Positions 1 to 8,989 of a DNA stretch of 64,000 bases are shown here, piece by piece (positions within the stretch are counted from its first letter, which is position 1; every line of letters starts with the position of its first letter). The stretch lies in assembly GCF_019656655.1 (NCBI RefSeq), contig NZ_BPMV01000002.1, positions 806,001 through 870,000 on the forward strand, in the 5' to 3' direction. The DNA is from Tsukamurella sp. TY48 (lineage in GTDB: Bacteria; Actinomycetota; Actinomycetes; Mycobacteriales; Mycobacteriaceae). Below the pieces are notes generated by a model. It saw only the letters and a program-made list of their open reading frames with translations, did not search any database and was not told the DNA's origin. Made by a program: the position numbers and the translations under genes.

Positions 1-3000
1 CACTCGGCGGGCGGCTCCGTGATCCCGCGTGCCTGGTCGTCCACCGCGTCCGGACCGATGGGGTCCAGGACATCGGGGGCCGCTCCCGCTGCGAGCCGGG
101 CCGTCGCGTGCACGGTCCACGGCCCGTCATCGCCCGGCGCGCTCGACAGTGTCAGGCGATCGCCTTCGAGGATCACGTGGATGATCCGGTGCTGGTTCAG
201 GACGAGCGGTGTCTCGAAGCCGAGACGGTCCACTCCGTGCGCACCGATGTCCGATGCCGCGGCCGCGAACGTGGCCAGCAGCACCGAGATCGGCACCAGC
301 TCGACCTGATGGACCCGATGGAACCCCGGGTACGGCCGGTCGGTGGGCGCGATGCGTGCCCGCCACAGGTCCGTGGTCTGCGTGCCCACCAGCCGGGTGC
401 GGCCACCGAGCACGGTGCCGATCCGGGGGACGGTATCGGTGGCGGACGATGCCCGCATCGGCGGCATCCAGTGCGCGGAGTGCAGCCAGGGCGTCGCAGG
501 TAGCTCGATCCGCGGCCTCCGTGGCTGGACATCGGAATGCCGACCGAGCGAGGCGAGTGCGGTGTGGAAGTCGAGCCGCTCGTCACCGTCCCGCGCCACC
601 GTCCCCGTCACGTGGTGCCGGGATCCGGGAAGGCACTCGGTGACGGCGTGGGTCAGTACCGGGTGCGGCGATACCTCGACGAAGGTGCCCCAGCGGTCGG
701 CGGCGTCCGCCACTGCGGCGGCGAATCGCACCGGGGAGCGCAGGTTCGACGCCCAGTAGTCGGCATCGAACGGGGGCGCCGTGTCCCCCGCGAGCACGGT
801 CGAGAGCACCGGGATCGTGGGTTTGCGCGGTGCCAGGCATGCCAGTTCCGCGCGCAGCTCGTCGAGGATCGGGTCGACGGTGCGGTGGTGCGATGCCACG
901 TCGACGTCCACTCGCCGCGCCATCAGCCCCCGCGCCGCGACCGCGTCCATCAGCGCGGCGATCCGGTCCGGATCACCCGCGACCACGGTCTGCCGCGGCG
1001 AGGCGACGACGGCCACGGATACCCCGTGGAATTCCGACGCCAGGATCTCGGCGGACGCCTCGTCCATCTCGATCAATGCCATCGCACCGCGGCCCGAAAG
1101 TTCACGACGCATGAGGCGCGAGCGCGTCGCGATGACCCGCAGACCGTCGGCCACCGACAATCCGCCCGATACGATCGCCGCGCTCACTTCGCCCATCGAG
1201 TGACCTATCACCGCGTCCGGGACGATGCCGTGCGAACGCCACAGCTCCACCAGGGCCAGCTGCACGCCGATGAGGACCGGCTGGATCCTGTCGATCCCCT
1301 CCACCGGGCGTCCCGACCGGAGTACCTGCGCGAGCGAGAAGCCCACCTGCTCGACGAAGACCTGGTCGAGATCCGCCACCGCGTCGGCGAATGCCGGCTC
1401 GGCGGTCAGGAGCCGCTGGCCCATCCCCGTCCATTGCGCCCCCTGGCCGGAGAACACGAAGACCACGCCGGAATCGCGCGCCGGCTCCCGCGCCGGTACG
1501 ACGCCGGCAGCAGACACACCGGCCGCCAGAGCGCGCAACCCCGCAACCGCGGCATCGCGATCCGCGGCGACCACCGCACCGAAGCACCCGCCCCGCGACC
1601 CGCGACCCGCGAGGGCCGCCGCGACGCTGGACAGCGGGGAGTCCGAGCCCGAGGTCTCGAGCCAGTTCGCGAGCACGTCCGCGAATCGCTGCACCCGTGG
1701 GACTGAGCCGGCCGGGACGGTCAGCCGAGTCAGGTCTGTTCCGGCGTCGGACTGAAACGCAGAAGGGGCATCGCTCGGCTCGTCGGGTGCCTGCTCCAGT
1801 ACGACGTGCGCATTGGTTCCACCGAACCCGAAGGAGGACACGCCCGCTCGCCGCGGGTGTCCGGCGGTCGGCCATTCGGTGGGCCCGCCGACGACCCGGA
1901 GCCTGTGGGCATCGAACGGAATGTGGGGGTTCGGAGCCGTGTACCCCAGGTTGGCGGGGATACGGGCCTTCCGCAGTGCCAGGACGGACTTGATGAACCC
2001 CGCCACACCCGCGGCGGCCTCGAGATGGCCGAGGTTCGACTTCACCGCGCCCAGGAGAAGGGGCGCGTCGGGAGTCCTGCCGCGGCCGAGCACGGTGCCC
2101 AAGGCGCGGGCCTCGATCGGATCGCCGAGGAGGGTCCCCGTGCCGTGGGTCTCCACGAACTCGACGTCCCGAGGGGCGATTCCGGCATCGGCGTACGCGG
2201 CCCGCAGGACCGCCGCCTGCGCCGCGGGGTTGGGTGCGGTCAGACCGTTGGACCGGCCGTCCTGATTGACCGCGGAACCTCGCACCACCGCCAGGACCCG
2301 ATCTCCGTCGCGTCGGGCGTCGGAGAGCCGTTTGAGCACCACCACACCACAGCCCTCGCCACGGACGTAGCCGTCGGCGGCCGCGTCGAAGGAGTGGCAA
2401 CGCCCTGTCGGTGACATGGCGTCGAGCTGATCGAAGCTCCGGGTCACCGCCGGCGACAGCATCACATTGACCCCGCCCGCCAGGGCCAGATCGGTCTCCC
2501 CCGAGCGCAGGCTGCGGCAAGCCAGGTGGATCGTCACCAGGGACGAGGAACAGGCGCTGTCGATCGTGACGGACGGCCCCCGGAGATCGAGCGCGTACGA
2601 GACTCGATTCGACACCACGCTGAGCGCGCTGCCGGTGCCGGACCAGCCGTCGACGGCGGCCAGGTCGCGGCTCACCAAGTAGCCGTATTCGGCGGCGCAC
2701 GCTCCGGCGAAGACACCCGTCTGCGAGTGCGCGAGCGAGTCGACGGGGATGCCCGCGTGCTCGATCGCCTGGTGGGCGACCTCGAGGAACAACCGCTGCT
2801 GGGGATCCATCTTCGCGGCCTCGTTGGGAGAGATCCCGAAGTAGTCGGCGTCGAACCCCGCTATGTCGGAGAGGAAGGCCCCGAACCGGGTGGTGCCCCG
2901 CACCGCGTCCGCCACCGGTGGCCCACCGTCGATGAAATCGTTCCACCGCCCGTCCGGGACTTCACCGACTGCGCACTCACCCGATTCGAGGAAGGCCCAG

Positions 3001-3356
3001 AACGCGTCCGGGTCGTTGATGTCGGACGGGAACCGGCAACCGATGCCGATCACCGCGATCGGCTCGTCGGTACTCCCCGTCGGTCCGGCCCCGGCCGCCG
3101 ATTCCGCCGCATTCGCTCCGGCGAGCGCGGCAGCGAGCGAGTTGACGGTGGGGTGCTCGAAGAGTTCGGCTGCGGTCACCGTGCGCCCCAATAACTCCGA
3201 GAGTTCCCCTGCTAGTACCACGACATCGGTGGAACCGAGGCCCACATCGCGCAGTGGGGCATCGGGGTCGGCCTCGCCCTGGACGCACCCGACGACCTCC
3301 ACCAGGTAGTCGAGCAACCATCCGCGGATGGCCGCCTCGTCCGGAGCCGCACTCAT
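1..3356 (-). CDS. Type I polyketide synthase, PpsA-like, C-terminal part beyond the left edge
   Basis: Modular polyketide synthase that would extend an acyl chain handed over by the neighbouring acyl-AMP ligase. About 1,118 residues are visible. An N-terminal carrier domain (residues ~5-80) has the phosphopantetheine serine in GLGSTD. A ketosynthase (~95-525) has its cysteine in DSACSSS (residue 269) and histidines in VETHGTGT and SNLGHLEA. An acyltransferase (~620-910) carries GHSMGE and the VASH motif usual for methylmalonyl-type selection. A dehydratase-like hot-dog fold then begins, with HRVHQVELVP in place of HxxxGxxxxP. The frame is open to base 1, so the remaining domains are missing. 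The start ATG overlaps the stop of the upstream ligase as ATGA, so the two are translationally coupled. An N-terminal carrier next to a fatty-acyl-AMP ligase is the arrangement of mycobacterial PpsA; a DH after the AT is not. The product is unknown. Confidence 0.93.
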   Translation of the reverse strand, partial: MSAAPDEAAIRGWLLDYLVEVVGCVQGEADPDAPLRDVGLGSTDVVVLAGELSELLGRTVTAAELFEHPTVNSLAAALAGANAAESAAGAGPTGSTDEPIAVIGIGCRFPSDINDPDAFWAFLESGECAVGEVPDGRWNDFIDGGPPVADAVRGTTRFGAFLSDIAGFDADYFGISPNEAAKMDPQQRLFLEVAHQAIEHAGIPVDSLAHSQTGVFAGACAAEYGYLVSRDLAAVDGWSGTGSALSVVSNRVSYALDLRGPSVTIDSACSSSLVTIHLACRSLRSGETDLALAGGVNVMLSPAVTRSFDQLDAMSPTGRCHSFDAAADGYVRGEGCGVVVLKRLSDARRDGDRVLAVVRGSAVNQDGRSNGLTAPNPAAQAAVLRAAYADAGIAPRDVEFVETHGTGTLLGDPIEARALGTVLGRGRTPDAPLLLGAVKSNLGHLEAAAGVAGFIKSVLALRKARIPANLGYTAPNPHIPFDAHRLRVVGGPTEWPTAGHPRRAGVSSFGFGGTNAHVVLEQAPDEPSDAPSAFQSDAGTDLTRLTVPAGSVPRVQRFADVLANWLETSGSDSPLSSVAAALAGRGSRGGCFGAVVAADRDAAVAGLRALAAGVSAAGVVPAREPARDSGVVFVFSGQGAQWTGMGQRLLTAEPAFADAVADLDQVFVEQVGFSLAQVLRSGRPVEGIDRIQPVLIGVQLALVELWRSHGIVPDAVIGHSMGEVSAAIVSGGLSVADGLRVIATRSRLMRRELSGRGAMALIEMDEASAEILASEFHGVSVAVVASPRQTVVAGDPDRIAALMDAVAARGLMARRVDVDVASHHRTVDPILDELRAELACLAPRKPTIPVLSTVLAGDTAPPFDADYWASNLRSPVRFAAAVADAADRWGTFVEVSPHPVLTHAVTECLPGSRHHVTGTVARDGDERLDFHTALASLGRHSDVQPRRPRIELPATPWLHSAHWMPPMRASSATDTVPRIGTVLGGRTRLVGTQTTDLWRARIAPTDRPYPGFHRVHQVELVPISVLLATFAAAASDIGAHGVDRLGFETPLVLNQHRIIHVILEGDRLTLSSAPGDDGPWTVHATARLAAGAAPDVLDPIGPDAVDDQARGITEPPAE

Positions 3357-5122
3357 GCTTCCTCTCCGAGGCGCTGGAAGGCACCCTCTCGATAGAGCCG
3401 AGCGCTTTCCTGTCTCCGCGTCTTTCCACTGGTGGTGATGGGGATCGCGCCCTGCGGCACGAGAACGATGTCCGATGCCCGCAGGCTGTGCCGCTGCGCG
3501 ATCGCCGCAGCCGCCTTCGCGCGCGCGTCGCGTACGGCGGTCGCGACCTCCGCGGGATCGCTCGGCAGGCGACGCAGTTCGGCCACGACGACCAGTTGCT
3601 CGGTACCGTCCCCCGGCACCGCGATCGCGGCGGTCCGCGCCCCCGTGTGCGCGGAAACGGTGGATTCGACGTCGTCGGGGTAGTGATTGCGCCCGTCGAT
3701 GATGATGAGGTCCTTGATCCGGCCGACCACGAAGAGGTCGTCGCCGGACATCACTCCGAGGTCACCCGTTCGCATCCACGGTCCGGGCGCAGTGCCCTCC
3801 GAGGGCGCCTCGAGTCGCCCGCCGAAGACGCTCTCGCTCCGCTCGGGGTTTCGCCAGTACCCGGCCGCGACGTTGTCCCCGTACACCCAGATCTCGCCGA
3901 CTTTCCCTTCCGGGCACTCGGTGCGACTCTCCGGATCGACGATCCGGAAGGTCGTGCTGCGCGGATGGCCGAGCCCGATCTGCTCGGACCCCGCCCCGGC
4001 GTCATCGACCCGGACTGCATACCCGTCCGCGAGCCGCTCGAAGTCGAATGAGACCACCGGCGTGTCACTTCCGACCACCGCCGACGACACGTACAAGGTG
4101 GCCTCGGCCAGACCGTAGGCGGGCGTCTGCGCCCCCGGGCTCAGTCCGAACGGGGTGAATCGCTCGCTGAATCTGCGGATCGTTCCCGCCTGAACCCGCT
4201 CGGCGGCGTTGAGGATTCCGCGCACACCGGCGAGGCTCAGTCCTTCGAGGTCCTCATCGCGGGTGCGGCGCGCGGCGAGGTCGAAGGCGAAGTTCGGTGC
4301 CGCCGAGTGCACGCACGGATATCCGGCCAGGAGCTTGATCCATCGTGACGGCTTCTGCAGGAAGGACATCGGGCTGGTTACCACTGCATGGCGACCGATT
4401 CCGATGGGCGACATGATGCCCAGCATCAGACCGAGGTCGTGGTAGAACGGCAGCCACGAGACCAGCGTGGTCTCCTCCGGCGGTTCGCCTCCCAGACCGC
4501 TGAACATGTCGGTGACGATCTGATCGATGTTGACCACGATGTTGCGGTGGGTGACGCTGACTCCCGAGGGGGTGCCCGTGGATCCGGACGTGTACTGCAG
4601 CAGTGCCAGCCGCTCCCCGTCCCGGTCGGTCGAGTAGGGAGCCGCCGGGGCGTCGTAGTCGAGGACGTCCAGTTCGATCACCGCGATACCTTGCGCGGAC
4701 GGCGCATTCATGGACGGGAGAACCGCATCCACCGAGGTGGTGGTCGTGAGAACCACGACCGGTTCGCAGTTCTCGAGCACGCGCGCTGCCCGCTCGTCGT
4801 GCGCACCACCCATCGGAACGGACAGCGGCACAGCCACCAGGCCGGCTTCGAGCGCTCCGAGGAAGCCGACGATGTACTCCATCGACTGAGGCGCGAGAAT
4901 CGCCACGCGATCCCCCACCGCGCCGTGCTTGCTCAGTTCGCCGGCGACCACCTGTACCCGACGGCGGAGCTCCGACCAGGTCAAGCTCTCGAAGAACCCG
5001 TCCTGATCCACCTCGTAGTCCACGAAGGTGAAGGCGGGCTCATCACCACGAGACTGGGCCAGACGCTCCAAGGCGACGGGGATCAGTTCGTCCGAGACAC
5101 GCAATGCAGACACTTCCAGCAC
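3353..5122 (-). CDS. Fatty-acyl-AMP ligase, FadD26-like
   Basis: Activates a fatty acid as acyl-adenylate and loads it onto the N-terminal carrier of the polyketide synthase encoded just downstream. The 589 residues match the length of mycobacterial FAALs. The adenylation P-loop reads YTSGSTGTPSG, followed by the SWLPFYHDLGL block, the YGLAEATLY block, the TGDLG motif and the hinge segment DGRNHYPDD, which is typical of the FadD26/FadD32 group rather than CoA ligases. The start is a GTG at 5122 with AAGG close upstream; it cannot extend much further because the preceding sequence is AT-rich and lacks coding character. The stop overlaps the synthase start by four bases (ATGA). CoA-ligase activity is judged unlikely because of the FAAL-type hinge and the PKS partner. 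Confidence 0.93.
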   Translation of the reverse strand: MLEVSALRVSDELIPVALERLAQSRGDEPAFTFVDYEVDQDGFFESLTWSELRRRVQVVAGELSKHGAVGDRVAILAPQSMEYIVGFLGALEAGLVAVPLSVPMGGAHDERAARVLENCEPVVVLTTTTSVDAVLPSMNAPSAQGIAVIELDVLDYDAPAAPYSTDRDGERLALLQYTSGSTGTPSGVSVTHRNIVVNIDQIVTDMFSGLGGEPPEETTLVSWLPFYHDLGLMLGIMSPIGIGRHAVVTSPMSFLQKPSRWIKLLAGYPCVHSAAPNFAFDLAARRTRDEDLEGLSLAGVRGILNAAERVQAGTIRRFSERFTPFGLSPGAQTPAYGLAEATLYVSSAVVGSDTPVVSFDFERLADGYAVRVDDAGAGSEQIGLGHPRSTTFRIVDPESRTECPEGKVGEIWVYGDNVAAGYWRNPERSESVFGGRLEAPSEGTAPGPWMRTGDLGVMSGDDLFVVGRIKDLIIIDGRNHYPDDVESTVSAHTGARTAAIAVPGDGTEQLVVVAELRRLPSDPAEVATAVRDARAKAAAAIAQRHSLRASDIVLVPQGAIPITTSGKTRRQESARLYREGAFQRLGEEA

Positions 5123-5328
5123 ACACCTTCCGCGTAGGCGACGCGGGGCAGGAGATCGGCGCCCCGGTCCAAAGCATAACCAATTAACTGAACCTAGTTT
5201 CGCGTCACTTTGCTACCACATATGCCCAACGATGGCTGGGTACGTTGCCCGGACGCGGAGCGATCAGGCGGCTCGTCGACGGGTTACCACCCGGTCTGAC
5301 GTGTGTCTATCCGAATTATCTTGCGAAA

Positions 5329-6072
5329 TTATGAAGATCCATGGATTCGGCGACGGTCCTCGTCGGCCGGCACTACCGCTGCATCCAGGCTAGTTTCGAT
5401 GTCGGCAGCCAGTGTTGCTAGGTGATCCGAGAGGTAGAAATGGTGACCAGTAAAGATTCGCATGCCGAAACCGGACACGGTACGACTCGCCCATTTCGAC
5501 ATATTGTTTACTGTCGCAATCTCATCACTCTCGCCGACATACGCCCGAATCGGACAATTCAGCACGGCCTCGTCCGGCGCCCGATAGCGGGTGATCGCCC
5601 GGAATCCACGCAGCGTGGGAAGGATCCGGGAAGCGAACGCATCGTGTTCGAGCAGCGCAGCGTCGATCCCCGTCATCGAGGCGGCCGCACCGAGAAGGCC
5701 GTCGTCGGAGTCCGCGACATCGTCGAAACCGGCGTGCCCGGGCGCTGCACACGCGGAGACGAACAGGGCGTCCACCGGACGCCCCGCCTCGGCGAACCGC
5801 CGGGCCATCTCGAACGCGACCAGCGATCCCATGCTGTGACCGAAGAAGGCTATCGGCGAACCATCGTCTACCCGCTCGGGAGAAAGCTTGCGCCACAGGC
5901 CGTCGACGAGTTCCTCGATACTGCTCAACGTGGCGACATCGTGAGCCCCGTCGCGTCCGGGGTAGGGCACGGCGATCCGCCGCACCCCGGAGGTGAATTC
6001 GCGCGCAAGCGGCACGTAGTACGACGGGGCGCCACCAGCGTGCGGAAACAGGAACAACTTCACCGTATTCAC
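5329..6072 (-). CDS. Type II thioesterase (TesA/GrsT family)
   Basis: Stand-alone alpha/beta-hydrolase thioesterase that removes stalled or wrong acyl groups from polyketide synthase carriers or assists product release. The 247 residues are the normal size. The N-terminal FPHAGG oxyanion block is present, the nucleophile is Ser80 in FGHSMGS, an acidic residue lies in GESDE, and the catalytic histidine lies in GHHFYLSDH. It is the first gene of the thioesterase, acyl-AMP ligase, polyketide synthase set, about 200 bases before the ligase. The start is a GTG at 6072 without a visible Shine-Dalgarno sequence; a -10-like hexamer only 7 bases upstream suggests a leaderless transcript. Corresponds in position and family to tesA of the mycobacterial PDIM locus. 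Confidence 0.92.
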   Translation of the reverse strand: MNTVKLFLFPHAGGAPSYYVPLAREFTSGVRRIAVPYPGRDGAHDVATLSSIEELVDGLWRKLSPERVDDGSPIAFFGHSMGSLVAFEMARRFAEAGRPVDALFVSACAAPGHAGFDDVADSDDGLLGAAASMTGIDAALLEHDAFASRILPTLRGFRAITRYRAPDEAVLNCPIRAYVGESDEIATVNNMSKWASRTVSGFGMRIFTGHHFYLSDHLATLAADIETSLDAAVVPADEDRRRIHGSS

Positions 6073-6078
6073 GATCTC

Positions 6079-6106
6079 ACACTAACCGATTTCCACTGTC
6101 CCGCAA
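6079..6106 (-). promoter_or_regulatory. Candidate promoter of the thioesterase-ligase-PKS set
   Basis: On the minus strand TTGCGG (6106-6101) and TAGTGT (6084-6079) are separated by 16 bases, and the -10-like element lies 7 bases before the GTG of the thioesterase. The spacing would place transcription start at or next to the start codon, consistent with the missing ribosome binding site. Prediction from sequence only. Confidence 0.3.
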
Positions 6107-6241
6107 CGGAGCTGGAATCGCTGCACCAGCGGATATGGTCAGTTGTCCGAAGCACCACACAGCTTCGACCGTCGAAGATTACGGGACGTTCGTCCAAGAT
6201 TTACTTGCTCGCGAAGAGATTCGTCTCGCCGGAGCGTAACC

Positions 6242-7138
6242 TCATGCGCGTGGGTGCGCCTGTTCGTGCGCGGCACGAAGACGGGCGACGCTGACGTGCG
6301 TGTACAGCTGAGTCGTCGCGAGCGAGCTGTGGCCCAGGAGTTCTTGCACCACACGAAGATCGGCGCCACCGTCGAGCAGGTGCGTCGCAGCGGTGTGCCG
6401 CAATCCGTGCGGAGCCACCTCGCGGCCGCCGGGCACTGACGCCGTGACCTGGTGGACGACGGTGCGCGCCTGTCGCGGATCGAGCCGGCCCCCGCGCGCG
6501 CCGAGGAACAAGGCGGCGCCGGACTTCTCGCCCACGAGTCGCGGCCGGGCCTCGTCGAGCCATCGCCGCAGCACATCGGCGGCGGGCGCTCCGTAGGGCA
6601 CCGTCCGTTCCTTGTTGCCCTTGCCGATCACCCGGATCACCCGGCGCGCCTGGTCCACGGAGCCCACGTCGAGTCCGCAGAGCTCGCTGACGCGGATGCC
6701 GGTGGCGTAGAGCAGCTCGGTGATCGCCTGGTCCCGCACGGCGATCGGGTCACCCTCTGCCGCACCCGAGGCCGCGTTCGCAAGAGCGGCCGAGGCATCG
6801 TCGGCCGACAACACACCGGGCAGCGTGCGGCGCGGCCGCGGCGCCTTCAAGCGCGTCCCGGGATCGAAGGCCAGGTGGCCGCGCCGGGTGGCCCAGGCCG
6901 TGAAGGTCCGCGCCGACGACGCCTGCCGCGCGAGCGTGGTCCGCGCGGCGCCGGAGGCCGCCCGCTCCCCCAGCCAGGCGCGCAGGGTCGCCAGATCGAG
7001 GTCGGAACCGGCCACACCACGCTCGGCGGCGAAGTCGAGGAGTGAGGTCAGGTCGGCGAGGTAGGCGCGCACGGTGTGCTCGCTGCGGCCACGTTCGAGC
7101 CGCAGGTACGTCTCGTACTCCGCCAGCGCCTCGCTCAT
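6242..7138 (-). CDS. xerC: Tyrosine recombinase XerC
   Basis: Site-specific recombinase that with XerD resolves chromosome dimers at dif. The 298 residues comprise an N-terminal SAM-like core-binding domain (~1-90) and a C-terminal catalytic domain. The full active site is visible: Arg149 in ATGIRVSEL, Lys173 in GKGNKER, His244 and Arg247 in HGLRHT, His270 in LLGHSS and nucleophile Tyr279 in TQLYTH. Its place next to dprA/comM-type genes matches mycobacterial chromosomes, so this is the housekeeping XerC and not an integron or phage integrase. The PKS set lies immediately downstream. Confidence 0.95.
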   Translation of the reverse strand: MSEALAEYETYLRLERGRSEHTVRAYLADLTSLLDFAAERGVAGSDLDLATLRAWLGERAASGAARTTLARQASSARTFTAWATRRGHLAFDPGTRLKAPRPRRTLPGVLSADDASAALANAASGAAEGDPIAVRDQAITELLYATGIRVSELCGLDVGSVDQARRVIRVIGKGNKERTVPYGAPAADVLRRWLDEARPRLVGEKSGAALFLGARGGRLDPRQARTVVHQVTASVPGGREVAPHGLRHTAATHLLDGGADLRVVQELLGHSSLATTQLYTHVSVARLRAAHEQAHPRA

Positions 7139-7175
7139 ATCCCCACGATAAGGCCAACTCCCGCCCGACCCGCCG

Positions 7176-7234
7176 ATTGAACACCGTTACCGCGGACGCC
7201 ACCTGGGGCGGCGATCGCGGTAACGGTGTTCAAT
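7176..7234. repeat. Perfect 19-bp inverted repeat between metI and xerC
   Basis: Arms at 7176-7194 and 7216-7234 are exact reverse complements (ATTGAACACCGTTACCGCG on the plus strand), separated by 21 bases that can themselves form a small GC hairpin. It lies after the metI stop and before the xerC start on the minus strand. It could be a terminator of metQNI or a DNA-binding site; there is no U-tract after the stem in either direction, which weakens a simple intrinsic terminator. Confidence 0.85.
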
Positions 7235-7253
7235 TGCGAGCGGGGGACGCGGA

Positions 7254-7946
7254 TCAGCCGCGGTGCTGGAGGCGGCGGCTGAGCCAGTTGCCGAAGAACT
7301 GGACGATCTGCACCACCACGATGAGCACGACGATCACCACGAGGGTGAGCTGCCAGTTGGCCTGCTGGTAGCCGTACTGGCGGGCGAAGTCGCCCAGGCC
7401 GCCGCCGCCCACGTAGCCGGCCATGGCCGACATGTCGACCACCGCGACGAACATGAAGGTGTAACCCAGCGTCAACGGCGCGAGCCCCTCGGGGATCACG
7501 ACGGTGGCCAGGGTGCGCAACTTGCTGGCACCCATCGACCGCGCGGCCTCCACCACACCCGGGTCCACGGTCACCAGGTTCTGCTCCACCACGCGGCCGA
7601 TCACGAAGGTGGCCATCACCGTCATGGCGAAGGCCGCGGCCTCGACACCGATCCGGGTACCGATCACCGCCTTGGTGATCGGCGCGATCGCCGTGATGAA
7701 GATGATGAACGGGATCGGCCGGATGATGTTGACCAGCACGTTGAGCACGCCGAAGACGAACTTGTTCTCCAGCAGGTTGCCGGGCCGCGTCGCGTACAAC
7801 AGGGTGCCGTAGATCAGGCCCAGCAGTCCGCCCACGACCATGGTGATGCCGACCAGGCGGACCGTTTCACCGATCGCCTCGACGAACACCTCCTTGGTGC
7901 CGGGAGGGAAGACGTCGTCGAGGAAGGTCATGTAGTTGCCGCTCAT
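7254..7946 (-). CDS. metI: Methionine ABC transporter permease MetI
   Basis: Membrane permease of the MetNIQ importer for methionine. The 230 residues hold five or so hydrophobic segments, with the cytoplasmic coupling loop recognisable around EAARSMGAS. Last gene of metQ-metN-metI; its start overlaps the metN stop by four bases. The size and the Met-type loop match the D-methionine permease family rather than other small permeases. Confidence 0.93.
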   Translation of the reverse strand: MSGNYMTFLDDVFPPGTKEVFVEAIGETVRLVGITMVVGGLLGLIYGTLLYATRPGNLLENKFVFGVLNVLVNIIRPIPFIIFITAIAPITKAVIGTRIGVEAAAFAMTVMATFVIGRVVEQNLVTVDPGVVEAARSMGASKLRTLATVVIPEGLAPLTLGYTFMFVAVVDMSAMAGYVGGGGLGDFARQYGYQQANWQLTLVVIVVLIVVVQIVQFFGNWLSRRLQHRG

Positions 7947-8989
7947 CGCGCGACCTCCTGTCCGGTCTGCGGATCCTTGATGTGCGCGAGCACGCCGAGT
8001 TGCTCGATCGCCTTCGCGATCGCCGCGTCGTCACCGGTCACCGAGTAGGTCAACGAGCCGAACGGACGGCCGCCCACCTCGGCGACGCCGCCGTACAGCA
8101 CGCGGGCGGTGGCGCCGTGCGCCGCGAACACCTCGGCCGCATCGGGTGCGTCGATATCGTCGCGGACGTCGACGGTGACGACGGTGCCCGGCCGCGCATC
8201 CAGCAGCCGTTGCAGGGTCTCCGGGGCGACATCGTCACCCACGGCCGCGTGCACGAGACTCGCGGTGGCCTCGGACTCCGAGGTCGCGAAGACGTCGTAG
8301 ACGGGGCCGTAATCCACCAGTTTGCCCCGGTCGAGCACGGCGACGTGGTCGCAGATCCGGCGGATCACGTCCATCTCGTGCGTGATCACCACGATGGTGG
8401 TGCCGAACTCCTTGTTCACCCGCAGCAGCAGGTCGAGGACCTCACTGGTGGTGCCCGGGTCGAGCGCGCTGGTGGCCTCGTCGGCGAGCAGGATCTTCGG
8501 GTTGCGTGCCAGGGCGCGGGCGATGCCCACGCGTTGGCTCTGCCCGCCGGAGAGCTGACTCGGGTACTGCTCGGCCTTGTCACCGATGCCCACGAAGTCG
8601 AGCAGCTCCGCGACCCGCTTCTTGCGGTCGGCCTTGGACATGTCCGTCAAGGTCAGCGGGTACTCCACGTTCCCCGCCACGGTGCGCGAGTTCATGAGAT
8701 TGAACCGCTGGAAGATCATGCCGATGCCTGCGCGGAGCTCGCGCAGGTCGCGCTCGCCGAGATCGCCGACCACGGTGTCGAGCACGCGCACCTCACCCGA
8801 GGTGGTGTTCTCCAGACCGTTGATCGTGCGGATCAGCGTGGACTTGCCCGCGCCGGATTGCCCGATCACTCCGGTGATGGTGCCCTCATCGATCGAGAAG
8901 CTGACGCCGTCCAGAGCCTTGGTCGTGCCGAAATCCCGAGTGGCATCGCGGAACTCGATGGCCACTCGGGCGTCGGTGTGCTCGCTCAC
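7943..8989 (-). CDS. metN: Methionine ABC transporter ATP-binding protein MetN
   Basis: ATPase driving methionine uptake. In 348 residues it shows Walker A GQSGAGKST (43-51), the signature LSGGQSQR, Walker B ILLADEATSALD and the switch histidine in VVITHEMDV. A C-terminal NIL/ACT-like domain (~265-340) would bind methionine and inhibit transport when the cell is replete. Overlaps metQ upstream and metI downstream by four bases each, so the three genes are translationally coupled. Confidence 0.95.
   Translation of the reverse strand: MSEHTDARVAIEFRDATRDFGTTKALDGVSFSIDEGTITGVIGQSGAGKSTLIRTINGLENTTSGEVRVLDTVVGDLGERDLRELRAGIGMIFQRFNLMNSRTVAGNVEYPLTLTDMSKADRKKRVAELLDFVGIGDKAEQYPSQLSGGQSQRVGIARALARNPKILLADEATSALDPGTTSEVLDLLLRVNKEFGTTIVVITHEMDVIRRICDHVAVLDRGKLVDYGPVYDVFATSESEATASLVHAAVGDDVAPETLQRLLDARPGTVVTVDVRDDIDAPDAAEVFAAHGATARVLYGGVAEVGGRPFGSLTYSVTGDDAAIAKAIEQLGVLAHIKDPQTGQEVAR

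Noticed and set aside
1102-2946. A 614-codon minus-strand frame within the PKS
   Set aside because: Out-of-frame reading of the KS and AT domains; the real frame carries DSACSSS and GHSMGE.
1-3356. Pks13 (mycolate-condensing synthase) identity
   Set aside because: Pks13 also starts with a carrier domain, but the thioesterase partner, FadD26-like ligase and DH after the AT do not fit, and accD4/fadD32 neighbours are absent.
6242-7138. Phage or integron integrase instead of XerC
   Set aside because: Length, active site and chromosomal context are those of housekeeping XerC; no attachment repeats or phage genes nearby.
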